From assembly GCF_014897705.1 (NCBI RefSeq), contig NZ_JABUXV010000015.1, positions 39,703 to 103,702 of the forward strand: a stretch of 64,000 bases of DNA, in the 5' to 3' direction. The stretch is from Brachybacterium sp. FME24. GTDB lineage: Bacteria; Actinomycetota; Actinomycetes; Actinomycetales; Dermabacteraceae. Shown one piece after another: positions 7,316 to 16,439 of this stretch. Position 1 is the first letter of the stretch, and each line of letters begins with the position of its first letter. The notes under the pieces were generated by a model. It saw only the letters and a list, made by a program, of their open reading frames with translations. It searched no databases and was not told the DNA's origin. Both the position numbers and the translations under genes were made by a program.

Positions 7316-9436
7316 TCAGAACACCGTGATGGTGACGGTGGACCCCTTCTCGAGCTCGGACCCCGCCGCTGCCGACTGCTCGTAGACGAGACCGAAGACG
7401 GGTTCACCGCGATCGTGCTGCACGGTGACGGCGAATCCGGCGGCTTCGAGCGTCGCCTTCGCCTCGGCCTCCGGCGTCTGGAAGACGTCGGGGACCTTCA
7501 CCATCTCCGGCCCCAGGGACGTCACCAGGGCGACGGAGTCCCCACGGTGACCGGTGCCGGAGGCGGGCGACTGGGAGATGACCGCTCCCGCAGGCACGCT
7601 GCCCGAGTGGGCCGAGGAGTCGGTCACCGTGAAGCCGGCGGCCTCCAGGGCACTGCGGGCGGAGTCACCGCTCTTCCCGGTCTGATCAGGGATCGTGATC
7701 GGCTGGCGGCCCTGGGAGACGACGACGTGCACCTCCCCGCCCGCCGGCAGTGCCTCGGCCTCCTGGGACTGATCGATGATCTCGCCGGCGGGGATCGACT
7801 CCGAGTATTCGGCGTCGTCCTCCACGAGCTGCAGGCCCTGGTCCTCGACAGCCGCCGTGGCCGCGTCGAGATCCAGGCCGACGAGATCGGGGACGGGGAA
7901 GGTCTGGACCCCCTTGGAGACCACGAGCTGGACGCTGGTCCCCTTCTTCACAGTCGTCCCTGTGCCGGGGCTCGCGGCGATGATGTGTCCGTCCGGGACG
8001 GTCTCGTCGAACCGCTCCTCGGTGCGAATGGTGAGACCGGAGGAGGCCAGCACCGCCTCGGCGTCGGTCAGCTGGGTCCCGGTCAGCACAGGGATGGTGC
8101 GGTCTGCGCCGGGGCCCGTGTTGAGGTACCAGTCGCCTCCGGCCCAGGCGCCGGCGAGGAGCGCGGCGATCAGACTGAGCGTGGCGAGCATCGCGATCGG
8201 CCGTGAGCGACGTCGGGTACCCAGAGGCAGGTGACGGCCCCGGCGTGCCTTCGGCGCGCGCAGCACGACGGTCTGCGGTCCGGGATCGTCCTGCGTGCTC
8301 GAGTCGTCCGCGGCGGGGTCCGCCGGATCTGGCGCGACGTCACCGCTCCCGTCGACGACGACCGGGCCCTGGTCTCGGTGGTCGGGGTCGCCGTCCCTCG
8401 AGCCGTCGCCGGAGAGGCGGTCGTGGGCAGTCGCCTCGCCCTTGGTCGTGGTGAAGAGGTCGATGGGGAACGCGCGGGGGCCGTGACCCAGTTCGGCCAC
8501 GACGTCCTCGAGGGGGGAGGTCAGGCGCGGGACGTCGGAGGTACTGCTGCCCTCACGCAGCTCGGGGCGGGCATCCAGAGCGGTGTCGGGCAAGGTCTCG
8601 GCGAGATCGCGCACCGCGCGCAGCAGGTCGTCCGCGGTCGCCGGGCGCTGCTCGACCGGGCGGGCGGCGGCCCAGGTGACCACCGAGTCGAGCTCGCGGG
8701 GGATGCCGGTGACCAGGGTGGAGGGCGCGGGGATGTCCTCGTGGACGTGCTGGAACGCGATATGGACCGGCTGCTCGCCGAGGAAGGGCTGGCGTCCGGT
8801 GAGCATCTCGAACAGCACGACGCCCAGTGAGTACAGATCGCTGCGCTCGTCGCTGTGTCCCCGGGTGACCACTTCGGGGCTGATGTACGCAACGGTGCCC
8901 AGAAGGGTCGCGCTGGCCGAGGAGTTGCTGGAGCCGATGGCACGGGCGAGGCCGAAGTCGGCGACCTTCACGACGCCGCTCACATCCCGAAGGATGTTCT
9001 CCGGCTTGATGTCGCGGTGGACGATCCCGGCGGCGTGCGCGGCTACCAGGGCTTCGAGAACCTGCGCCGTCACATCGAGCGTGTCGCGGACTGTGAGACG
9101 ACCCTGTTCGGCGATCCGGGCACGCAGCGTCTCGCCGTCGATGAGCTCCATGGCGAGATAGATGCGGTCCTCGTCAGCGCCCTGATCGAAGACCCCGACC
9201 ACGTTGCGGTGCGCGAGCCGGGCTGCGGCACGGGCTTCCCGGCCGAAGCGACGACGGAAGTCCTCGTCCATCGCGAGATGGGGATGCATGATCTTCAGCG
9301 CGACGACCCGGTCCAGGCGCTCATCGTGTCCACGGTGCACGGTCGCCATTCCGCCGCGCGCGATGGGCTCCTCGACCCGATACCGGTCGTCGAGGAGCAG
9401 GCTGATGCCGGGGGAAGTCGACGTAGCCGCGCTCAC
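7316..9436 (-). CDS. pknL: PASTA-domain Ser/Thr protein kinase (PknL/PknB type)
   Basis: A 706-residue membrane receptor kinase. The Hanks kinase domain occupies about 18-275: the ATP lysine is Lys48, the catalytic loop is HRDIKPEN (Asp142), DFG is at 160-162, and a SPE motif closes the activation segment. An acidic linker follows, then one transmembrane helix (about 412-437) and four extracellular PASTA repeats (roughly 446-706) that in this family sense peptidoglycan fragments. Such kinases control cell division and envelope synthesis. It diverges from the Rv2175c homologue, which in M. tuberculosis is a DNA-binding substrate of PknL, so the pair is probably a signalling module. M. tuberculosis PknL lacks PASTA repeats, so this is the PASTA-bearing form. 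The GTG start carries a leaderless promoter. Confidence 0.92.
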   Translation of the reverse strand: MSAATSTSPGISLLLDDRYRVEEPIARGGMATVHRGHDERLDRVVALKIMHPHLAMDEDFRRRFGREARAAARLAHRNVVGVFDQGADEDRIYLAMELIDGETLRARIAEQGRLTVRDTLDVTAQVLEALVAAHAAGIVHRDIKPENILRDVSGVVKVADFGLARAIGSSNSSASATLLGTVAYISPEVVTRGHSDERSDLYSLGVVLFEMLTGRQPFLGEQPVHIAFQHVHEDIPAPSTLVTGIPRELDSVVTWAAARPVEQRPATADDLLRAVRDLAETLPDTALDARPELREGSSTSDVPRLTSPLEDVVAELGHGPRAFPIDLFTTTKGEATAHDRLSGDGSRDGDPDHRDQGPVVVDGSGDVAPDPADPAADDSSTQDDPGPQTVVLRAPKARRGRHLPLGTRRRSRPIAMLATLSLIAALLAGAWAGGDWYLNTGPGADRTIPVLTGTQLTDAEAVLASSGLTIRTEERFDETVPDGHIIAASPGTGTTVKKGTSVQLVVSKGVQTFPVPDLVGLDLDAATAAVEDQGLQLVEDDAEYSESIPAGEIIDQSQEAEALPAGGEVHVVVSQGRQPITIPDQTGKSGDSARSALEAAGFTVTDSSAHSGSVPAGAVISQSPASGTGHRGDSVALVTSLGPEMVKVPDVFQTPEAEAKATLEAAGFAVTVQHDRGEPVFGLVYEQSAAAGSELEKGSTVTITVF

Positions 9437-9442
9437 GTAGCC

Positions 9443-9448
9443 AATCTA
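9443..9448 (-). promoter_or_regulatory. -10 box of a leaderless promoter for pknL
   Basis: On the reverse strand TAGATT is followed by GGCTAC and the GTG at 9436. Box and spacing match the other leaderless candidates in this window, and no ribosome binding site is present. Confidence 0.55.
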
Positions 9449-9570
9449 GGCCGCTGGATCGTGCGGGCACCGGAGCGACACACTGACGGCGCAGTCCGGA
9501 CTGTGAGGTTCGACGGGTCCGGGGCGGTCGGGCGGGTGCGCGTCGCGTCCCGGCATGGCACGCTTGCTCT

Positions 9571-9924
9571 GTGAACGCTCTCGAAGACCTCATCACCGAC
9601 TGGCTGAACCTCCCCGACGTCGCCGAGCGACTGGACGTGGAGGTCTCGCGCGTGCGACGCCTCATCGACGAGGGGGAGCTGGTCTCGGTGCGCCGCGGCG
9701 ATCCCGTCGTGCGCATGGTTCCCGCTGCGATGATCACCGACGACGGCATCGCTCCTCATCTGCAGGGCACCGTCACGCTCCTGCGGGACGGCGGCTTCGA
9801 CGACATCGAACTGCTGACGTGGCTGTTCACCGAGGACGAGACTCTTCCGGGGCGTCCGATCGATCAGCTGCGCGCCGGTCAGCGCGGCGAGGTGCGCCGT
9901 CGCGCACAAGCCCTCGCCCTCTGA
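9571..9924 (+). CDS. Rv2175c-family winged-helix DNA-binding protein
   Basis: A 117-residue protein matching the Rv2175c family. An N-terminal winged helix-turn-helix (LPDVAERLDVEVSRVRRLIDEG, about residues 11-32) is followed by a short strand region and a C-terminal helical domain. In M. tuberculosis this protein binds DNA and is phosphorylated by PknL, which lowers DNA binding. Here it is divergent from pknL with a 134-base gap, the same arrangement. The GTG start has no Shine-Dalgarno sequence; CACGCT, with the conserved A and T positions of a TANNNT box, lies six bases upstream. The name rests on sequence and gene order. Confidence 0.82.
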   Translation: MNALEDLITDWLNLPDVAERLDVEVSRVRRLIDEGELVSVRRGDPVVRMVPAAMITDDGIAPHLQGTVTLLRDGGFDDIELLTWLFTEDETLPGRPIDQLRAGQRGEVRRRAQALAL

Positions 9925-10021
9925 CCAGGTCCGCGCCCGCTGATCTCACGCCCGCTGGTGCCATTCCCGCGGCATGACGGCGCGCTCAGGCTGCTGAGTC
10001 ACCGATCGCTGGCGATCGTCG

Positions 10022-11155
10022 TCAGGCGGGCAGCGACTCGACGTCGGTGGCCAGCTCGGCAAGCGTTGCCAGGCCCGCACGGCCCAGATCTCCGATCTCC
10101 GTGGCGTGCTCCAGGAGTTCGCGTCCGACCCCGGCGCGCTCGCGCACCTCGTCCGCGACGGAGCGGACCGCGCCGGTGGAGACCATGAGGTCGTGGACGG
10201 TGGCGATCTGTTCCGGTGCGGCGTCGGCTCGTCCGATCGCGCGAGCGAGCACTCCACGACCGGCGTCGTCCGTGGCGGACTCCGTCCGCGCGAGCAGCAC
10301 GGTGCGCTTCCCCTCGACGATGTCACCGCCGATCGGTTTACCGGTCTCGTCCTGATCGCCGACGACGCTGAGCAGGTCGTCACGCAGCTGGAAGGCAGTC
10401 CCCACCTCGATCGCCCACGCAGAGAGCAGATCGAGCGCGGAGTCGTCCGCGCCCATCAGCGCCGCCCCGAGGCGGACCGGGCGCAGGACCGTGTAGGGCA
10501 CGGTCTTCCACCGGATCACGGACAGAGCCGCCTGCTCCGCATCGACCGAGGACGTGAATCCGCCGGCCTGGTGCAGGATGTCCAGGAACTGGCCGGACAT
10601 GACCTCGGTGCGGAGGTCGTCGAACTCCCGGCGGGCCCGGATCGTGCACCCCGGATCCCCGTCGACGCCACCGGCAATCTGCTCGGCCCAGCTGAGAGCC
10701 AGATCGCCGAGCACGATCGCGACCGCGACACCGTAGTCCTCGGACGACCCGACGAGGTGGTCCCGTTCGTGTCGGGCGGCTGCGGAGATGTGGAGGGCAG
10801 GTCGGCCGCGGCGCATAGGGGAGTGGTCGATGACATCGTCGTGCATGAGAGCCGCGGCCTGGACCAGCTCGATCGCCACACCGCAGCGCGCGAGAGCATC
10901 CAGTTCCTGCGCCGTCGGTTCACGATCGAGCGCGGCCACCCCGCCCCAGAAGCAGAAGCGGGGGCGCAGCAGCTTGCCGCCGTCGAGATAGTGGCCCAGG
11001 GAGTCCACCAGGGTCGCCGTCTCGGGGGAGATCTCCGCGAGCTGCCGACGCCGACTCTCGAGCTCCTCCTGAGTGATCGCCTCCATCCGCTCGACCAGGA
11101 GCTCGTCGAGCTCACGCACGCGATCGCCGGTGGTCGGCGCTTGAGCTGAGGACAT
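10022..11155 (-). CDS. idsA2: Polyprenyl diphosphate synthase (geranylgeranyl-PP synthase type)
   Basis: A 377-residue all-alpha isoprenyl diphosphate synthase that adds isopentenyl diphosphate units to an allylic primer. The first aspartate-rich motif is in MHDDVIDHSPMRRG. The second is RDDLLSVVGD, followed by the family GKPIGGDIVEGKRT segment; the last Asp of the second DDxxD is Ser, as in many actinobacterial IdsA-type enzymes. The product is probably C15-C20, but chain length cannot be fixed by eye. The ATG at 11155 has GGGAG six bases upstream; a longer open frame beyond it has no family similarity. In M. tuberculosis idsA2 (Rv2173) lies two genes from Rv2175c, so the order is conserved. 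It shares precursors with dxs at 40 kb. Confidence 0.86.
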   Translation of the reverse strand: MSSAQAPTTGDRVRELDELLVERMEAITQEELESRRRQLAEISPETATLVDSLGHYLDGGKLLRPRFCFWGGVAALDREPTAQELDALARCGVAIELVQAAALMHDDVIDHSPMRRGRPALHISAAARHERDHLVGSSEDYGVAVAIVLGDLALSWAEQIAGGVDGDPGCTIRARREFDDLRTEVMSGQFLDILHQAGGFTSSVDAEQAALSVIRWKTVPYTVLRPVRLGAALMGADDSALDLLSAWAIEVGTAFQLRDDLLSVVGDQDETGKPIGGDIVEGKRTVLLARTESATDDAGRGVLARAIGRADAAPEQIATVHDLMVSTGAVRSVADEVRERAGVGRELLEHATEIGDLGRAGLATLAELATDVESLPA

Positions 11156-11305
11156 CGGTACTCCCTTTCCCACGGTCCCGTTGATCCTCGCATGTCCACC
11201 TGATCGAGCCTTGGGGTCACGGGCATCGTTCCTCCCCAGGGCGCCTTCGTCCCCAACTGCGCCACCCGGCACCCGCGAAGTCGGGCGGTGCTGGAGGGTC
11301 GATCT

Positions 11306-12472
11306 ATGACGACGAACACATTTCCTGCCGGCCCCGACCGCCGACTCCTGCATGCCGACAATCCCTCCGAGCTCCTCGCCGAGACCAGGATCTGCCTGCG
11401 ACAGATCCCCTCGGACTGCGTGATCATGATGGGGCACTGCGGCCACGGATCGCCCCCGATGGTCACGATCTCCCACCTCGCCGACCTGCTCGCACACGAC
11501 GGACGGGATCACCTCGAGCACCACCTGGGCCTGATGCTCCGGCGCGGCAGCACCCGCGCCTACGCGCTGATCGTCCTTGGTGACGGTTACGAGGAGATCC
11601 CCGAGCAGCTCGTGGAGGACATGACGGTCATCACCGCGGGGCGGCTCCTCCTGACCACCTCCCAGCTCCTGCCCGAGCCGTTCCCTCTCGACGCCCTCTG
11701 GGTGGCGGGCAACGGGAGCTGCCGGCAGGTGATCCTCGGCGAGCGGGATCGTGAACGCGAGGAGGAGCGGATCCTGATCTCGCCGCCCCATCCGCTGCAG
11801 CCGTTCGCCGAGACCACCGCCGCCGCCAGTGAAGTGCTCACCGGGCGGCCGATCCCACAGGCCCCGAAGGAGGAGCCCGAGCTGTCGCAGATCGGTCGCT
11901 CCCTCGCCCTGTCGCGCACCGAGCTCAGCGACCCCCTCGATCCGGGGGAGCTGTTCGCGGACGCCCGGACCGCCCTCCGGAGGCTTCGCACCCCGCCTCG
12001 GGATCCCGCCGACCCGGGCTTCGTGACGGACTGTGAACACGTTGCCGCTCTCCTCTCCGCCGTCGCCGTCGACAGGCTCCACTGGGAGCTCCTGGCTCAA
12101 TGCGTCGACCGTGGCAACTCCGGACGCATCGATCGTGACGAGCTGCTGCAGGTGCTCGCGCGCGATGGGAAATGGACCCCAGATCCCGATGTCTGTGCAG
12201 GTGGGAGCTGGTATGAAGCGATCGGAAGATTGCGCATCGTCGCGGCGGTCGCCGTCCCGGAGCTGCCGCCGCAGCAGCGCGGCATCGCGCGGGAGGCCTG
12301 GCGCGGACTGACAGCGATGCTCGTCCTGCTGAGCTGGTGGAATCACCGCTTCGCCACGGCGGGCGGTCTCGTCGACGAGCTCCGGGACCGCGAACCGGAG
12401 TCGACTCTGGCACCCTTGCTGGCACGAATGACCGACACGCCGATCTTCCCGGCCTGGTGGCCCAGCTCCTGA
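11306..12472 (+). CDS. DUF4192 family protein
   Basis: A 388-residue actinobacterial protein of unknown biochemical function. The N-terminal block (SELLAETRICLRQIPSDCVIMM) matches the DUF4192 opening, in which a predicted substrate-binding segment follows the phrase P-x-E-L-L. The central region is Glu/Arg rich and the C-terminal part contains conserved aromatic residues. The ATG at 11306 follows GGAGGG at seven bases. It is divergent from the isoprenyl diphosphate synthase and precedes metX by 52 bases, but DUF4192 genes have no known pathway link to methionine synthesis. Confidence 0.8.
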   Translation: MTTNTFPAGPDRRLLHADNPSELLAETRICLRQIPSDCVIMMGHCGHGSPPMVTISHLADLLAHDGRDHLEHHLGLMLRRGSTRAYALIVLGDGYEEIPEQLVEDMTVITAGRLLLTTSQLLPEPFPLDALWVAGNGSCRQVILGERDREREEERILISPPHPLQPFAETTAAASEVLTGRPIPQAPKEEPELSQIGRSLALSRTELSDPLDPGELFADARTALRRLRTPPRDPADPGFVTDCEHVAALLSAVAVDRLHWELLAQCVDRGNSGRIDRDELLQVLARDGKWTPDPDVCAGGSWYEAIGRLRIVAAVAVPELPPQQRGIAREAWRGLTAMLVLLSWWNHRFATAGGLVDELRDREPESTLAPLLARMTDTPIFPAWWPSS

Positions 12473-12524
12473 CCCAGGCTCGCTGGCGGATGCCGCGTGG
12501 GGAAGCAGGGAGGAGGAGTTGCCG

Positions 12525-13751
12525 ATGACTGTTCTCGGAGCTCTGCGCGGGGGCACCGCGGACGTCCCGTCGACTCCTGGGGTCGACTGCGATCCGCCTG
12601 GGCCCGCACAGTCAGTGCGGCCCCCGGCCGCTCCGGCGACGGACACCGGGGCCTGGCGACCCGAGCACGGGAACGGAGATCGCCGTTTCGCCGCTCTGGG
12701 TGCGGTGCCGCTCGAGAGCGGGGCCGTCCTCGAGGACGTCACGATGGCCTACGAGACCTGGGGAGTTCTCGATGCCGAGCGCAGCAACGCGGTACTCGTC
12801 CTGCACGCGCTGACCGGAGATTCCCACGTGCGCGGAGCTGCCAGTACGGCCCATGCGAGTCCTGGCTGGTGGGACGAGATGGTCGGGCCGGGTTGCCCGA
12901 TCGACACCGATCGGTACTTCGTCATCGCCCCGAACATCCTGGGCGGCTGTCAGGGCACCACCGGTCCCAGCTCTGCTGCACCGGACGGTCGTCCCTGGGG
13001 CTCGCGTTTTCCGCTGGTGACCGTGCGTGACCAGGTCGAGGCGGAGCGCCGCCTGGGCGATCAGCTCGGGATCCGCCGGTGGTCCCTCGTGATCGGCGGT
13101 TCGATGGGAGGGATGCGGGCCATCGAATGGGCGGTCTCGCACCCGGAGGAGGTCCGCAGACTCGCGGTCATCGCCGCGTCGGCTCGTGCCACGGCCGACC
13201 AGATCGCCTGGAACAGTGCTCAGATCGCTGCCATCCGGGTCGATCCCGGTTTCCAGGGCGGGGACTACTACGACCAGCCCGGCAGTCAGGGCCCCCACCA
13301 GGGTCTGGGCATCGCGCGACGCATCGCGCACACGACCTACCGCACGGCGGCCGAGCTCGAGACCCGATTCGGGAACCAGGCGCAACCGGACGAGGACCCT
13401 TTCGACGGCCACGGCCGTCATCAGGTGACGAGCTACCTCGATCACCATGCCGGCAAGCTCTCGCGCCGCTTCGACGCCAACTCGTACCTGGTGCTCGCGC
13501 AGTCGATGAACACTCATGACGTGGGCCGCGGCCGCGGGGGCACCGCCGCCGCTCTGTCACGGGTGCGCGCCCGCACACTCGTGGTCGCCATCGACTCCGA
13601 TCGGCTGTTCCCGCCCGATCTGGTGGCAGAGATGGTCCGGCATATCCCGCAGGCGCAATGGCACGTGGCCGCCTCCTCGATCGGCCACGATGCTTTCCTG
13701 CTCGCACACCCTGATCTCGACGAGTGGATCGGCGCCCTGCTGGATGGCTAA
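12525..13751 (+). CDS. metX: Homoserine O-acetyltransferase
   Basis: A 408-residue alpha/beta-hydrolase-fold acyltransferase that makes O-acetylhomoserine from homoserine and acetyl-CoA for methionine synthesis by direct sulfhydrylation. The nucleophile elbow GGSMGGMRAIEW puts the catalytic Ser near 193. The Asp lies in the IDSDRLFP segment (357-359) and the His near 388 in IGHDAFL. The HALTGDSH and CPIDTDRYFVI blocks are typical of MetX. The first 50 residues are Pro/Ala rich and longer than usual. The ATG at 12525 has GGAGGAG six bases before it; a TTG six bases upstream is less likely. The usual partner metY is not adjacent. Acetyl versus succinyl donor cannot be settled by eye; actinobacterial MetX normally uses acetyl-CoA. 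Confidence 0.9.
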   Translation: MTVLGALRGGTADVPSTPGVDCDPPGPAQSVRPPAAPATDTGAWRPEHGNGDRRFAALGAVPLESGAVLEDVTMAYETWGVLDAERSNAVLVLHALTGDSHVRGAASTAHASPGWWDEMVGPGCPIDTDRYFVIAPNILGGCQGTTGPSSAAPDGRPWGSRFPLVTVRDQVEAERRLGDQLGIRRWSLVIGGSMGGMRAIEWAVSHPEEVRRLAVIAASARATADQIAWNSAQIAAIRVDPGFQGGDYYDQPGSQGPHQGLGIARRIAHTTYRTAAELETRFGNQAQPDEDPFDGHGRHQVTSYLDHHAGKLSRRFDANSYLVLAQSMNTHDVGRGRGGTAAALSRVRARTLVVAIDSDRLFPPDLVAEMVRHIPQAQWHVAASSIGHDAFLLAHPDLDEWIGALLDG

Positions 13752-13820
13752 GCTGTACCGATCAGTCGACCGCCACCTGGAGTGGGGTCGCGGGAACCGT
13801 CCAGAGGGGGGAGCAGGCGC

Positions 13821-14246
13821 ATGACCATCGTCGTGGGGTACTCACCGTCAGGACAGGGCATGGCAGCCCTGAAGGCAGCAGTCCGATCCGCGCGCCGCAC
13901 CAAGGAGAGCTTGGTCGTCGCCTTCTACCAGTTCAACGACTCGGGAGACGGCCTCGCGGCACCATCCGAGGACGACGTCCGCACCGCGCTCGCCGCCGCC
14001 GACGCCGAAGGAGTCGATGTCACCCTGCGCAGCAGGTCCCTGCAGGACATCGGGGAGTTCCTCCTGACGGTGGTGGACGAGGTCTCTGCCACCCTGCTGG
14101 TGATCGGGCTGCGTCGGAAATCCCCCATCGGCAAGCTCAACCTCGGCGCTGCCGCTCGCCGTGTCGTGCTCGGCGCGCCCTGCCCGGTGCTCGCGGTGAA
14201 GGACGACCCCCGTGGCATCGAGGCCAGTAGGGCCGTCGGCACCTGA
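13821..14246 (+). CDS. Universal stress protein (UspA family)
   Basis: A 141-residue single-domain Usp protein. The opening strand TIVVGYSPS and the C-terminal block VIGLRRKSPIGKLNLGAAARRVVLGAPCPVLAV follow the family pattern. The ATP-binding consensus G-2x-G-9x-G(S/T) is only partly kept: G-L-R-R-K-S replaces the usual G-S-R-G-H-G, so nucleotide binding is uncertain. Usp proteins are cytoplasmic stress-survival factors without a defined reaction. A GGGGGAG tract precedes the ATG; an upstream ATG at 13782 would lengthen it without family support. It lies between metX and sigA. Confidence 0.8.
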   Translation: MTIVVGYSPSGQGMAALKAAVRSARRTKESLVVAFYQFNDSGDGLAAPSEDDVRTALAAADAEGVDVTLRSRSLQDIGEFLLTVVDEVSATLLVIGLRRKSPIGKLNLGAAARRVVLGAPCPVLAVKDDPRGIEASRAVGT

Positions 14247-14358
14247 CCGCTGCTGGCGCACAGCTCCCCAGGCGGGCCTGAGCCGGTCGACGCACGCTGT
14301 CTCGACCCTGTGGCGGCTCGGCTTCTGCGCGGTGGGAATAAGCGTGCGCTGTGGACGT

Positions 14359-14519
14359 TATACTGAACAGGCTTGACGGCACCGTGCCTTCGTGCGCCGT
14401 GATACCGGTTTGGACCGGGACAACGGTTGCCGCGCGGAGTCCGTGAGCCGCGCCGAGATGACTGATCGCCCGAGTGTGGCGGTGTACCCCAGGGGAGCAC
14501 CGCCGGAAGAAGGAACTCT
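14359..14519 (+). promoter_or_regulatory. sigA promoter and structured leader
   Basis: TATACT at 14359-14364 is a near-consensus -10, giving a leader of about 150 bases before the GTG at 14520. The leader contains several inverted repeats. The last is a 7-base-pair stem (14478-14484 with 14498-14504) with an inner CCCC/GGGG pairing, ending just before GAAGAAGGA. The closeness of the hairpin to the ribosome binding site suggests translational control of the principal sigma factor, but no known riboswitch was recognised. Confidence 0.5.
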
Positions 14520-15875
14520 GTGACCTCCTCCAAGACCGCTGAGACCGCCACCGACACGACCGCCGAGACGGCCGCGTCCGAGGCGGACGCGCCCTCGAAG
14601 CGTTCCGCGTCGACCGCGACGAGCACGACCGCGAAGACCGGAACCGCCAAGCGCACCACTACCCGCAAGCCCGCGGAGACGTCGGCCGCGAGCGAGGAAG
14701 ACGCCGCGACGACCGCGGCCCCTGCCGCCAAGAAGACGGCGGCGAAGAAGGCCCCGGCCAAGAAGACCGCGGCCACGAAGTCGGCTGCTGCCAAGGCCGC
14801 CGCCGCGTCGAAGGACGCGGAAGAAGAGGTCGAGGAAGAGACCGACGAGACCGAGAAGAAGAAGGAGACCTCGGAGACCGACGCCAAGGTCGAGGCCTCC
14901 GGCGGTTTCGTGTTCAACGCCGCAGAGGATGACGCCCCGGCCCAGCAGGTCGTCACCGCAGGTGCGACCGCGGATCCCGTCAAGGACTACCTCAAGCAGA
15001 TCGGCAAGGTCGCACTGCTCAATGCGGCCCAGGAGGTCGAGCTCGCCGAGCGCATCGAGGCCGGCCTGTACGCCGAGCAGAAGATCAAGGCCGACGAGTC
15101 CATGGTCAAGACCAAGCCCGGTCGCGAACTTGCGATGATCACCGAGGACGGCCGCGCTGCCAAGGATCACCTGCTCGAGGCCAACCTGCGCCTGGTGGTC
15201 TCCCTCGCCAAGCGCTACACCGGGCGCGGCATGCTCTTCCTGGACCTCATCCAGGAAGGCAACCTCGGTCTGATCCGCGCCGTGGAGAAGTTCGACTACT
15301 CCAAGGGCTACAAGTTCTCGACCTACGCCACGTGGTGGATCCGCCAGGCCATCACCCGCGCCATGGCCGACCAGGCCCGCACCATCCGTATCCCGGTGCA
15401 CATGGTCGAGGTCATCAACAAGCTCGCCCGGGTCCAGCGACAGATGCTGCAGGACCTCGGGCGTGAGCCCACCCCAGAGGAGCTCGCCAAGGAGCTGGAC
15501 ATGACGCCCGAGAAGGTCGTCGAGGTCCAGAAGTACGGTCGCGAGCCGATCTCCCTGCACACTCCGCTGGGCGAGGACGGAGACAGCGAGTTCGGCGACC
15601 TCATCGAGGACTCCGAGGCCGTCGTCCCCGCCGACGCCGTGAGCTTCACGCTCCTGCAGGAGCAGCTCCACTCGGTGCTGGACACCCTCTCCGAGCGGGA
15701 GGCCGGAGTGGTCTCCATGCGCTTCGGCCTCGAGGACGGTCAGCCCAAGACCCTCGACGAGATCGGCAAGGTCTACGGCGTGACGCGCGAGCGGATCCGC
15801 CAGATCGAGTCCAAGACGATGTCGAAGCTGCGTCACCCCTCGCGTTCGCAGGTACTCCGGGACTACCTCGACTGA
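14520..15875 (+). CDS. sigA: Principal RNA polymerase sigma factor (RpoD/SigA)
   Basis: A 451-residue group 1 sigma-70 factor that directs RNA polymerase to housekeeping promoters. The first 135 residues are a low-complexity Lys/Ala/Thr/Glu extension typical of actinobacterial primary sigma factors. Region 1.2 ([16 protein letters not shown]) follows. Region 2 includes [31 protein letters not shown] and the -10-binding segment [16 protein letters not shown]. Regions 3 and 4 end with the -35-binding helix [24 protein letters not shown]. The GTG start is used because AAGGA lies at proper spacing. This sigma factor would read the TANNNT promoters noted throughout this window. Confidence 0.95.
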   Translation: MTSSKTAETATDTTAETAASEADAPSKRSASTATSTTAKTGTAKRTTTRKPAETSAASEEDAATTAAPAAKKTAAKKAPAKKTAATKSAAAKAAAASKDAEEEVEEETDETEKKKETSETDAKVEASGGFVFNAAEDDAPAQQVVTAGATADPVKDYLKQIGKVALLNAAQEVELAERIEAGLYAEQKIKADESMVKTKPGRELAMITEDGRAAKDHLLEANLRLVVSLAKRYTGRGMLFLDLIQEGNLGLIRAVEKFDYSKGYKFSTYATWWIRQAITRAMADQARTIRIPVHMVEVINKLARVQRQMLQDLGREPTPEELAKELDMTPEKVVEVQKYGREPISLHTPLGEDGDSEFGDLIEDSEAVVPADAVSFTLLQEQLHSVLDTLSEREAGVVSMRFGLEDGQPKTLDEIGKVYGVTRERIRQIESKTMSKLRHPSRSQVLRDYLD

Positions 15876-15898
15876 GGATGACCTGGTAGGTGCTCCCC

Positions 15899-15937
15899 GA
15901 CGGCGCCGGACACCCTGTGAGGGGTTCCGGCGCCGTC
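15899..15937 (+). terminator. GC-rich hairpin after sigA
   Basis: Eleven perfect base pairs (15899-15909 with 15927-15937) close a 17-base loop 24 bases after the sigA stop. No T-tract follows. Confidence 0.55.
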
Positions 15938-16030
15938 TGCGTGGTCCGCGCGGCCGGTGCACCGGGCCTTCGGGCCTGTGATCCGCGAGAGGACTCAGGG
16001 ACAGGCGCAGACACGGATGTAGACACAGAC

Positions 16031-16060
16031 GAGGGTGCCCACCAGCTGGTGGGCACCCTC
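16031..16060. terminator. Perfect hairpin downstream of the DUF7455 gene
   Basis: GAGGGTGCCCACC pairs with GGTGGGCACCCTC around an AGCT turn. It sits about 30 bases beyond the reverse-strand stop at 16092 and can also stop forward transcripts coming from sigA. Confidence 0.65.
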
Positions 16061-16091
16061 GGATGCATCGGGAGGCCTGGTGGCCGAGGAC

Positions 16092-16310
16092 TCAGTCCTC
16101 GACCAGCTCGGGCTTCGCGTGGAGTCGATCGGTCTCGTCGATGACCTCGGACGCGACGTCGTGGAGGGCATCCTGGTGGGCGCGGGCGTGATGGGCGCAG
16201 AACATCAGTTCGCCGCCGGCTTCCAGGAGCACCTTGACGTACGCCTGGGCACCGCAGCGGTCGCAGCGGTCGTGCGCGGTCAGCCGGGGGGCTTCAAGAG
16301 TCAGGTTCAT
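16092..16310 (-). CDS. DUF7455 small zinc-ribbon-like protein
   Basis: A 72-residue protein with a C-x-x-C pair (DRCDRCG, residues 16-19) and a later F-C-x-x-H (residues 38-41), which together suggest one small metal-binding knuckle. Family members are found across actinobacteria between the principal sigma factor gene and a type II topoisomerase gene, exactly as here. No biochemical function is known. A TAGAAA box six bases before the ATG may make it leaderless, although the A-rich AAAAGA stretch could also act as a weak ribosome binding site. Confidence 0.82.
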   Translation of the reverse strand: MNLTLEAPRLTAHDRCDRCGAQAYVKVLLEAGGELMFCAHHARAHQDALHDVASEVIDETDRLHAKPELVED

Positions 16311-16426
16311 AGGTCTTTTCTAGCATCAGACGCGCCATGGGGGGAGATCTACGTGCCCTGGTTCGCTGGCGGCGCAACGGACGTGTGAGCGGAGCCGCAA
16401 TGCGCTGATATGACGCCTCGGACCCG

Positions 16427-16432
16427 TAGGAT
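16427..16432 (+). promoter_or_regulatory. -10 box of a leaderless promoter for parE
   Basis: TAGGAT is followed by seven bases and the GTG at 16440. The ATG at 16410 lies upstream of this box and lacks both ribosome binding site and family similarity. Confidence 0.5.
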
Positions 16433-16439
16433 CCGAAGG

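Noticed and set aside
14371..14519. A known riboswitch or T-box in the sigA leader.
   Set aside because: No specifier loop, antiterminator bulge or conserved riboswitch core could be identified.
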